A DNA stretch of 64,000 nucleotides from Gigaspora rosea. Its lineage: Eukaryota; Glomeromycota; Glomeromycetes; Diversisporales; Gigasporaceae. The translations under genes and the position numbers were made by a program. The notes beneath the pieces were generated by a model. It did no database searches. It was not told the DNA's origin and was given only the letters and a program-made list of their open reading frames with translations. The stretch spans positions 27,374 through 91,373 of the forward strand of contig QKWP01000035.1 of assembly GCA_003550325.1 (NCBI GenBank), in the 5' to 3' direction. Of the stretch, positions 55,738 to 64,000 are shown in pieces (position 1 is the stretch's first letter; every line of letters starts with the position of its first letter).

Positions 55738-56915
55738 CTAATACATTGTGTAATCCTCATTGGCTTCAATTAAAGCCTCAACCCACCTTTCCATACTACA
55801 GACTAATTTAGTGGCAAGTTTGCGGGTTAATGCATTCTACTCTTTTACCAAACACGATTTTAATCCTGCAAGAGTTCTAATTTTTTTCTTACTATTTTAA
55901 TTTTTAACAATCTTCAAACATTTTCAATAGGATTTTGGTTAGGGGAAACAGAGGACCCCGAAGAACTCTGATATAACTCAGAGGTTACTAAAAAAGAAAA
56001 TTTTGTATAGAACTTCATCAAACATTGCATTTTTATATAGTAAATTTTTAAATTTTGGCCTATTTTATACACCTATTTGGCTAATATTATACAAACTCAG
56101 ATCTGAGTTGTATCAGAGTTCTTCGGGGTCCTGAAAACAGATGGCAATAGAAAAACCTTGATGTTGTTTTCTTTCTTCCAATTCTTTGACAAAGTTGCAC
56201 AATGCTTCGAATCGTTGTCTTCTTGCAAAATTCATCTATCTGAATCAGCTCCAAAAAGAAGCTTAGCAGACGGAAGGAGACCTTGTTCATATATCTTTAA
56301 TCATATATTTGGCATTCAAGTTGTGCTAAAAGTAAATTAGCTTGCCAAAACCCGAAGACAAAAAACAACTCCACACGTTGAGCTTCAATGGATGCTTCAC
56401 AGACCGCCATAATTTACGCCGCCCAGACTACTGCCAGGTTCTTGGATGCAGTTGATTCAAATGGAATGTACTTTCATTAGTAAATCTTACCTGGTCCCAG
56501 TCGAAATTCTAATGATCTTTTGCCCATTTTAGTCATTTCTCTTTATGCTTCTCCGTGAGAAGTGGTTTGGAAAGTTTCGGCATATATTTTGCCCCTCTTC
56601 ACATAGATGCTTTTGAATGGTGCGTACACTAATACTAACATTCTGTTTTTCCATTTCCTGTTGTATTTCAATGGCAGTTATATTTTCTGTCACTTGCAAG
56701 CTTAAGGATCTTTGCATCTTGCAGCGGAGTAGTGATCCGATTTCGACCTTTGTTTATCATATAAATTTTTTGTTTTCCCCCTTTTTTTACCCAATAAAGC
56801 GCAGTAGACTTACTATAGCCTACAATTTTTGCTGTGGCACCAAGCCCAAGCTTCAGCCCTTTGGAATAATAGTGCAAAAAATAATTTCATATCGCTTATT
56901 CAATGGAAGAGACAT
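55738..56915 (-). pseudogene. Tc1-like transposase, inactivated
   Basis: Starts at ATG 56915 (MSLPLNKRYEI). A helix-turn-helix follows in a shifted frame (LGATAKIVGYSKSTALYW), then ITTPLQDAKIL and VSISVRTIQKHL. Near 56470-56500 WDQVRFTNES corresponds to the first DDE motif, with Asn where the catalytic Asp is expected. The C-terminal ALIEANEDYTMY ends at 55738. Frameshifts near 56870 and 56690, several stops (one TAG near 55837 in place of Trp), and the 181-bp insertion 55952-56132 disable it. Confidence 0.85.
55952..56132. mobile_element. 181-bp MITE nested in the Tc1 gene (TSD GGAAACAG/GAAAACAG)
   Basis: TIR AGGACCCCGAAGAACTCTGA at both ends, inverted. Flanks at 55944-55951 and 56133-56140 form an 8-bp duplication with one difference. 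Same AGGACCCCGAA ends as 18401-19754. Confidence 0.88.
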
Positions 56916-57014
56916 TTTAAGGGTTCAGAATTTGGGTGTAGAACATTGCCCTGGTAAATGGATAAATTGCCTACAAATGGTAAGTATGATCAGCGTTTGC
57001 TCATTGTATGTCAT

Positions 57015-57262
57015 TAGTGTTCCGCACAGATCGGATCAGACGGATATTTTTAAAGATCTGAATCTGATCTGAAATTTCAAATCAGGTCCAAGTATAGATT
57101 CGGATTAGTGTTTAAATATACGGATCCGAATCCTGACCGGATCTTTTCGGATCTTTATATGGATCCGAATTTGACAGACCAAATTTGAATCTTGATTTTT
57201 GGGATCTGACGAGTACAGATCCAAATATGATCCAGATCTCGGATTGGGTCTGCAGAACACTA
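57015..57262. mobile_element. 248-bp hAT-like MITE (TAGTGTTC ends; TSD TATGTCAT/TTTGTCAT)
   Basis: Ends TAGTGTTCCGCA and, inverted, TAGTGTTCTGCA. 8-bp flanks at 57007-57014 and 57263-57270 differ by one base. The interior has many GGATC(C/T)GAAT words in both orientations. Confidence 0.85.
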
Positions 57263-57343
57263 TTTGTCATAGGAAAATTTTAAGGTTGTACATACAATGC
57301 ATATGAAGTTACACTGGGTCAGATACTTACAGCAGGCACTATA

Positions 57344-58025
57344 TCACCAACCTTTACTTTTATAAAAAATAGTATTCAAAAATATATTGGCTCCAACCAT
57401 TTATTACTTTAATCCCTAATCACAATCTAGAGGTTTAAGTTTAGTCAACCATTCTAGTTAAGAATAGGTCACAAGTAAATTAGCTCGTACTTCTATCTTC
57501 TTTTAGTTTAGTGAATTTCTTATATGTATTTATATTATATATGTTGTGCCTCAGATCGATCCTTGTATCAGATTGATACTGGCCTAAATTAGATTAGGGT
57601 TAGGGTAAAATTACAGTAAAGTTAGAAGGTAGTTTAGGCCAGTTGTTGCCAATCATTTAATGCTGGTCAATTGATAGTCATCTGACGTGCGTCGGATTTA
57701 ATCTGACACAAGTTTTAATCTGAGGCACAACATATATACAATTTACAAAATTTAATAATAAAGTTTTAGAGGATAAACCTCTTTTAAAAATATAAAATAA
57801 AAATAAAAGCAGAGAAAGAGCCCTTTAGGTATATAAAAAAAAAGAAAGAGTACCAGTATTATTGATAATAAAAGAAACCAAACAAAAGATTCAAGAAACA
57901 AGAAGACACTACAATATAATTACTGTATTTTATTCAAAATTTTAAATCTAAATATCTTGACAATTAACTAATCAAATTTAATAAATTTTTTTTTATTTCA
58001 ATTTTATAAATTTATAAAATTGAAA
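57344..58025. other. AT-rich spacer
   Basis: No gene. Holds the small element 57543-57731 and, near 57970-58020, another copy of the TTTATTTCAATTTTATAAAT palindrome core. Confidence 0.4.
57543..57731. mobile_element. 189-bp MITE (GTTGTGCCTCAGAT ends)
   Basis: GTTGTGCCTCAGAT at the left and inverted at the right. Flanks are ATAT-rich so the duplication is ambiguous. Contains TTAGGGTTAGGG (57592-57603). Confidence 0.75.
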
Positions 58026-58028
58026 TAA

Positions 58029-58169
58029 GGGCAGTGTCATTAATCACCTGATTATTTTTTATCAGAGGCCTACTCCCCCTATTTTTTAATATACATATAG
58101 TCAGTTCTTATATATAATTTCAACTTTTTTGACCTCCTCAGAAAATCACCTGATTTTTGTCACTCTTCT
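58029..58169 (+). mobile_element. PIF/Harbinger-like MITE, copy 4 (141 bp)
   Basis: Starts GGGCAGTGTCATTAATCACC, with TAA at 58026-58028 and 58170-58172. Slightly degraded in the pyrimidine blocks compared with the other copies. Confidence 0.8.
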
Positions 58170-58172
58170 TAA

Positions 58173-58529
58173 AAATTTTATTAATTTTATTAATTAATTT
58201 TTAAGATAATTAAGTTTAAATTTTAAAAAAAGAGGTGCTTATTTATGATAGAATATGATATATTGTAGTGTCTTTGTTTAGGTTATAACATTTTAGATAT
58301 GTGTTTTAAAACATAAATTTGATACCATCATCATATATCATAATAACAAAAATTTAATACTATTATTATATATTATAACTAGCATATAACCTGTCGCGTT
58401 GCTCCAGAACCAAGTACAAATTAATTTAATAAATAGGGAAAAGGTTTTCCACGCACCTGCATGACTATGCACCCTTTATATATCAAAGATTGATAATCAT
58501 TGTTTTTTTTTTTTTGTTTTTGCTTACTT
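58173..58529. other. AT-rich spacer, no gene seen
   Basis: No supported feature. Confidence 0.4.
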
Positions 58530-58818
58530 AGGAGAAGGCTGTTTATCAGGTGATATTTTGCTACTAAGAGGCTACCCCCTCCCCCACCTGATCATAAATA
58601 CTACAATTTGATTGGCTAAAATTTTTTAAAATTTTAAAAAATTTTTAAAATTTAATATTAAATAAAATTTGAACCAATAATCTGTTTTGAATGATTTTAC
58701 TACCAAAATGTTCGTCTCAATGAGACAATTCCAACGAGCCTAAAATCATCAAAATCTAATTACTGGATCTCAAGAACATAATAAATTTGTATTGCTTTAA
58801 TTATATTAGTTTTGTATA

Positions 58819-59200
58819 TATTAAAAATTATTATTAAAGTTCTTATAAACTTTAATATTTAATAACTTGTGAACCAGTGATCTGTTTTGGATCATTTTAC
58901 TACAAATGCTCATCTTAGTAAGACGATTCTAATGAACCTAAAATCGTTAAATTCTGATTATTAGATCCCAAGATCGTTATAGATTTGTGTTATTTTAATA
59001 AAAATATATTAAATTAATTAAAAATAACACAAATCTATAACGATCTTGGGATCCCGTGATCAGAATTTAATAATTTTAGGCTCATTAAAATTGTCTCACT
59101 GAGACGAGCATTTTGGTAGTAAAATCATCTAAAACAGATCACTGGTTCACAATTTATTCAATATTAAAGTTTATAAGAACTTTAATAATAATTTTTAATA
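58819..59200. repeat. 382-bp long hairpin
   Basis: Arms of about 175 bp (left TATTAAAAATTATTATTAAA, the same inverted at the right) meet near 59010. They include GTGAACCAGTGATCTG and GAGACGA-type words. Part of the TIR sequence family. Confidence 0.85.
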
Positions 59201-59534
59201 GAGATTTGCTATTTATCACCAGCGGTGATCATCGCTGGTATCACGTGATCGATTTCAACCAATAAAAATTAAAAATTTTTAAATTATCATTTTTATAAGT
59301 CACATCATATTCACTTTAATAAGTATGTACTAATTACTTAATCATATAAACTAATATAATTTATTGGTTATATAACATTACATTTCAAAGTACACTTTTT
59401 CTTGACAATATGCACAACATATAATAAACATTTTTCGTCATATCATTGCTCACAAGTAATCACTAACTACAAATACTAACTCTAACCTTAATATTAAAAT
59501 ATCGAAAATGCCGCTAAGTCGAGCCACTTGTGGG
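59201..59534. other. AT-rich segment of the composite element
   Basis: Contains the small palindrome ACCAGCGGTGATCATCGCTG (59219-59238). No gene. Confidence 0.4.
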
Positions 59535-61838
59535 TAATGATGCTGCCCGAAACTATATAATTTCGGATTGACCGAAACCGAAACTGGTATTACCAGTTTC
59601 GGGCATGATCTTCTTGGCTAAAACTTGCCTAAAGACCGAAACTATACCAATATGCCGAAACTGTACTAAAACTCCGAAACTGGCCTGCTAATTAAATACT
59701 AAAGTTCATTTCGCAGACAAAGTAATTTGGTTATTATTGTTAGGGTCAGGTAAGAATTAGTTAATGTTAGTGTAATTTATAATAAAAAAAAAAAAACTTT
59801 CAGTAGAATGAGCTTCGATCGGTAAATTTATGTACTGTACATAATTTTAAACTTTATAAGGATTATCTGTTATGGTTATTGTTAACTGTATTTATACATA
59901 AATACAGTCTAAATCGGGTTCTAGAATGATCTACATATCAGATCTCAAATTTGATTGGCCCTTGCGCACTTTTTTTCAGAAATTTTTTATACAATTAGTT
60001 TAATATAAATGGGATAGTAAAAATTTTAATAATCCGCAATAATCCGCGCTCGTTAGCTTTCGGTAAAAAAATAAATGAGACTCGAAAAATTGCAAGTTTT
60101 CACATATACATATGAATGCCCAAGAACATTGTCTTAATCTTCGCCAACAAGACGGTTAAAAACTTTTTGTTTGCTTAATATCTTTTTATTTATGTTAATT
60201 CCACTTGTAAACATTACTTACCAATTAGTTTTTTCAAATATAGGTCCTTATCGCTGAATAATACGTATTAGTTTAATCTATGTTATAGAGTATTTTTAAG
60301 AAGTTTCCTCAATATAGCCCACTAGTGATCAAGATAACGCAATACGTGGATATTAAGGGTGCTCTCAAGCACCTTTATAAGTGTAACTAGCTAGCTATGA
60401 AGGTCGTGCACAAGTACTACGATTAATTGAAATAAACCTTATGGTAATTTTACTGAAGATTTACATTGTGAAATGCAGATATTAAATTTTGGCCAATTAG
60501 CACAACTCTATGATAAAAAAAGATGATCTCTGACCATCTTTTTTTTCATCACGATAATGAACTCAATTTAAACAATTGTTATGATCGTTTGGTGAACCTA
60601 TTTAGGGAGATATTTGAGAACACACCTACAAAACGATCGCTTTTAAAGTAAGTGTGAATACTTACTATTTTTCAAACCATTTTAGGTTTACTTCATTTAC
60701 GTCAAGAGTATAAGAATATTTCTCAAGGGCTCAAGGGTATAAACCAATTTCGCTGACAACTATTTCACCAACAGCCATTTTGTCAACAAATTTCGTCTGA
60801 TTTAATTGGAGTTGGCCTACTTTATAATTAGTATTGACTAACACAAAGTGGCTGTTGGTGAAATGGTTGTTAGCGAATTCTATCAGAATTATTAAGATAA
60901 GTAGGGTTATTGCCTCATGCTTTTTATTGTTAACAATGCACTAATGTTTCAGTATTGCAATATTTTTTAGATCAACGATTCTTTTTGGTGGTACATTACA
61001 TTCTTACTATAGAAATTGAATTAGCAATGATGTTTTTTATTGTTTTACAGTATATAATAAATTCAATAAATTATTTATAATTTATCGATAAAACTTTATG
61101 TTATGAGAATAGCTAAAATTATGTCTTATAATTGTGTACTTTTTCGATCACTAGAAAATTAAGTCTAGGGTAATGCTTGATACGTCCTAAGAATCATTTA
61201 TTTAATGGATTGTCTACTATAGCATAAATGGATTGGGAAGATAAACTAAATTCACTACAATGTATTGCATCAAATCTTTTGATAATTCATTCTCATGATC
61301 TTATTTATCGAGTTACAAGATAATTTGAAGAGTGCATACATTGCAGATTTATAACTTTAAATAACAGCTTTGCTCCTGAAGTTTTGAAAAACAATTACAT
61401 GCTAAAGAGTCTGATATTTATCTATTTGTGGAAATTCTATATAATAAACCTGTGCTCTTTGAGCAAAATCCAAATTACAGTTTCAATTACAAGTATGTAC
61501 AGATGTAAGAGTTTGTTTACGAAAATACAACAATATTTATGCGAGGATTTATGAATATCTGTTATTGCGTAATACCTCTAATTTTAAAAAGATATAAATT
61601 TTTAAAACAAAATGAAAACTAAGCGAAGTTAAAAGATTTAACAACCTCATATTTAATTGGTCAGATTTTTTTAGCTCTACATATAAATTTAGTTGCGGAA
61701 AAGTTTTGGAATTCCTGCATAGTTTCGGACTTTCGGTATAGTTTCAGAATTTTGGCATAGTTTCGGATTAGTTTCAGATTAGTTTCAGGAGTTTCAGTTT
61801 CGGTCATTAGCTCAAAATAGTTTCGGGCAGCATCATTA
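59535..61838. mobile_element. 2.3-kb hAT-like element with CCGAAAC subterminal repeats (TSD CTTGTGGG)
   Basis: TIR TAATGATGCTGCCCGAAACT with inverted right end TAATGATGCTGCCCGAAACT. Perfect CTTGTGGG at 59527-59534 and 61839-61846. The first ~165 bp and last ~150 bp hold many CCGAAAC / GTTTCGG motifs, likely transposase-binding sites. The interior has no recognised transposase. A small TIR element (60746-60879; AATTTCGCTGACAACTATTT) lies within. A partial second copy of the left end begins at 63753. Confidence 0.85.
60746..60879. mobile_element. ~134-bp MITE-like inverted repeat
   Basis: Arms AATTTCGCTGACAACTATTT and, inverted, AATTCGCTAACAACCATTTC enclose about 50 bp. Target duplication is not clear. 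Confidence 0.65.
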
Positions 61839-61846
61839 CTTGTGGG

Positions 61847-62179
61847 ATTATTACCAATATATTAACTGGATGAAAAAGAACATAATAGTATACTTGCCTA
61901 CCCTACAAGAAAAGCAATCAGCTTGAAGAAAGTCTACATGAAAACCTTCCATGTAGTCATTACCTAAAAGAAAAAAAGTACTAGTTGGCATTAGTTACAC
62001 TTGTTACAAAAGAGAACCAAAGAAACACTTTATCGGCTAGAAAAAAAGATACCAACCTAAAGATTTGACAATTGCCCGAAAAGACAAAAAGACATACACA
62101 ATAACGACAACAGATCAAAATTACTTATCCAAAAGGAAGCCAAATTCCAAAAACACTACTTAATATCGGAAGTTTAATT
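61847..62179. other. Spacer, no gene seen
   Basis: Leads into the satellite; no coding evidence. Confidence 0.4.
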
Positions 62180-63140
62180 CCAAGAACTACCTGAAGTAGG
62201 TATTAGATGAATATGAAGAAAACAAAAACACCACACAAAATCAGGCTTAATTCCAAGAAGACAAGTGAACCCATCTGAAAAAAAGAAGCAGGTGTTAGTT
62301 GAATAAAAACAAAAACACCACCTAAAACAGGAAGCCTAATTCCAAGAAGACAAGCAAACCTACCTGAAAAAAGAAATCAGAGCTTAATTCCAAAAAGACG
62401 AGTGAAGCCCACCTGAAAAAAGAAGAAGGTGTTAGTTGAATACGAAGAAAATGAAAAAACTACCCAAAACCAGAAGTCTAATTCCGAGAAGACGAATGAA
62501 ACCCATCTGAAAAAAAGAAGTAAATATTAATTGAACATGAAGAAAACAAAAACATCATACAAGACCGGAGGCTTAATTCTAATAAGAAAAGCGAAACCCA
62601 CCTGCAAATAAAGAAGTGGCTATTAGTTGAACTCAAAGAAAACAACAATACCACACTAAACCGGAAACCTAATACCAAGAAACAAGCAAAACCCACCTGA
62701 AAACCGGAAACCTAATTCCAAGTGGACGAGAGCCTGATTCCAAGAAGCAAAACCCACCTGAAAAAAAAGAACGTTAGTTGAACAGTGAGAAAACAAAAGC
62801 AACAAGCACAACAATAATACTTACCCAAAACCGGCCAAGGAGTACGCAAAAATATCACAAAACCCACACGAAAAAAAGAACATTAATTGAATAGCGAGAA
62901 AACAAAAGCAACAAGCACAACAATAATACTCACCCAAAACTGGCCAAGGAGTACGCAAAAATACCACACTAACTGGAAGCTTATGCCAAGAGGCAAGCGA
63001 AAACCAGAAGCCTAATTCCAAGAGGATGAGAACCTGATTCCAAGAAGTGAAACCCACCTGAAAAAAAGAATGTTAGTTGAACAGTAAGTAAACAAAAGCA
63101 ACAAGCACAACAATAATACTTGCCCAAAACAGGCCAAGAA
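62180..63140 (+). repeat. ~95-120-bp degenerate satellite (CCCACCTGAAAAAAAGAA)
   Basis: CCCACCTGAAAAAAAGAA-type words at about 62271, 62361, 62409, 62502, 62597, 62691, 62753, 62863 and 63053, each followed by GTTAGTTGAA and preceded by CCTAATTCCAAGAAG. A ~110-bp unit with AGCAACAAGCACAACAATAA occurs near 62790, 62905 and 63095. Frames on the minus strand are repeat-derived. Confidence 0.75.
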
Positions 63141-63309
63141 GCAAGCGAAAATACCAGTAAAATACTTGAAAAAATAGCATTAAATGTATTATAATATGAT
63201 AGCTAAAAAAAAAAAAACAAATGGAAAAAAATACTTATTTGATCTGTATAACTGGTGAAAAATACTTAGCTGATTTGTATAACTGGTAATGATCGCTGGC
63301 GGCAATATA
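63141..63309. other. Spacer before the right TIR
   Basis: No gene. Confidence 0.4.
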
Positions 63310-63624
63310 TAGTAATTTTGTTTTTAATATATACAAAACTAATATAATTAAAGCAATACAAATTTATAATGATTTTGGGATCCAGTAATTGAATTTTGAT
63401 GATTTAGGCTTGTTGGAATCGTCTCATTGAAACGAACATTTTGGTAGTAAAATCATCCAAAACGGATCATTGGTTCAAATTTTATTTAATATTAAAGTTT
63501 AAAAATTTTTTAAAATTTTAAAAAATTTTAAAAAATTTTAGCCAATCAAAAGTTATCTACTATTAGGACCTAATAATTTTCTGACCCTCTACCCTAAAAA
63601 ATCAGGTAATAAATGGCGCTCCCC

Positions 63625-63752
63625 TAAGTACACATTCTCTCTAAATACATACTCAAATTTTTGCCCAAACATATATAAGTCTTATAACTTCTATAAATAC
63701 ATGTTTTGTATTGTTCTCTAAGTGCATATTGTTAAAATCTGGTACCGAGAGC
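63625..63752. other. Spacer to the right of the composite element
   Basis: Short CTAAATACATA words repeat. No gene. Confidence 0.4.
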
Positions 63753-64000
63753 TAATAATGCTGCCTGAAACTATATAGTTTCAGATTGACCGAAACCGAA
63801 ACTGGTATTACCAGTTTTGGGCATGATCTTCTTGGCCGAAACTTGCCTAAAGACCCGAAACTATACCAATATACTGAAATTGTACTAAAATTCCGAAACT
63901 GGCCTGCTAATTAAATATGCATAAATTAAAAAAAAAATTTAATAAAAATCTATTATATTAAAGCACAAACGTCCGTCCGTCACGCTAACATAGTATTTCC
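63753..64000 (+). mobile_element. Partial copy of the CCGAAAC hAT-like element (left end)
   Basis: 63753-63920 aligns with 59535-59700 (TAATAATGCTGCCTGAAACT; then CCGAAACCGAAACTGG and CTGGCCTGCTAATTAAATA). It then continues with unrelated sequence to the window edge, so it is either truncated or an internally different relative. Confidence 0.7.

Larger units (their letters stand above)
55642..57341 (-). mobile_element. Tc1/mariner element flanked by TA, with two nested insertions
   Basis: TIRs CAGTGCCTGCCGTAAGGATC and, inverted, TAGTGCCTGCTGTAAGTATC. TA outside both ends (55640-55641, 57342-57343). 1700 bp, of which 429 bp are two later insertions (55952-56132, 57015-57262). Confidence 0.85.
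58530..63624. mobile_element. Composite element with ~300-bp terminal inverted repeats
   Basis: The left 58530-58835 and the right 63310-63624 are inverted copies: GATCATTGGTTCAAATTTTA, GTCTCATTGAGACGA-type words and AAAGCAATACAAATTTATAA correspond on both sides. Termini (GGAGAAGGCTGTTTATCAGG; inverted right GGGGAGCGCCATTTATTACC) have TTA on the left and TAA on the right, suggestive of PIF/Harbinger but not an exact duplication. It contains the inverted repeat 58819-59200, the hAT-like element 59535-61838 and the satellite 62180-63140. Confidence 0.55.

Noticed and set aside
61200..61520. Possible decayed protein remnants inside the CCGAAAC element
   Set aside because: Fragments such as MDWEDKLNSLQ resemble no family I can name and are interrupted by stops.

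Overview
This is an AT-rich eukaryotic window that looks like the transposon-dense genome of an arbuscular mycorrhizal fungus (Glomeromycotina, Rhizophagus-like). The reasons are short GT-AG introns, a fungal-type G-protein gamma subunit, an RTC4-like exon, and decayed Helitron, MULE, hAT, pogo and Tc1 proteins of the kinds that fill such genomes. The genus is an inference from protein style, because no search could be run.

Only two genes look intact, and they share a small transposon-poor island. A nine-exon GLE1 mRNA-export factor (31009-33290, minus) and a two-exon G-gamma subunit with a CaaX end (35959-36283, plus) are divergently transcribed across about 2.7 kb. A third gene, a short importin-alpha-like armadillo protein (4285-5089, minus, three exons), can be spliced into an open frame but covers only part of the family. 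One orphan RTC4-like last exon lies at 3266-3529.

Layout: 1-2402 broken Helitron Rep; 3.0-5.1 kb RTC4 exon, pogo-type MITE and armadillo gene; 5.8-13.6 kb inverted satellite arrays and minisatellites; 14.5-16.0 kb a probable assembly duplication at a single N; 16.6-17.6 kb a GC-rich retroposon with a tRNA-like head; 17.7-23.1 kb nested TIR elements and a 715-base N gap; 24.2-26.7 kb dead MULE; 26.9-30.2 kb palindromic repeats and a GC-richer satellite; 31-36.6 kb gene island; 37.7-49 kb nested elements, including a three-deep stack (40.0-47.2 kb) with a pogo element at its core; 49.6-54.4 kb a complete but dead hAT element; 55.6-57.3 kb a dead Tc1; 58.5-63.6 kb a long-TIR composite enclosing a 2.3 kb hAT-like element; the window ends inside a second copy of that element.

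The most striking feature is the number of non-autonomous TIR elements whose 8-bp target-site duplications can be read directly. I count fifteen hAT-like insertions, eleven with perfect duplications, several inserted into one another or into transposase genes. This gives a relative insertion chronology and points to an unseen hAT transposase. Other unusual items are the GC-rich tRNA-headed retroposon, two arrays of AT-rich palindromes (about 27-28 kb and 44.4-46.4 kb), and a bias of the dead transposase genes toward TGG-to-stop changes.
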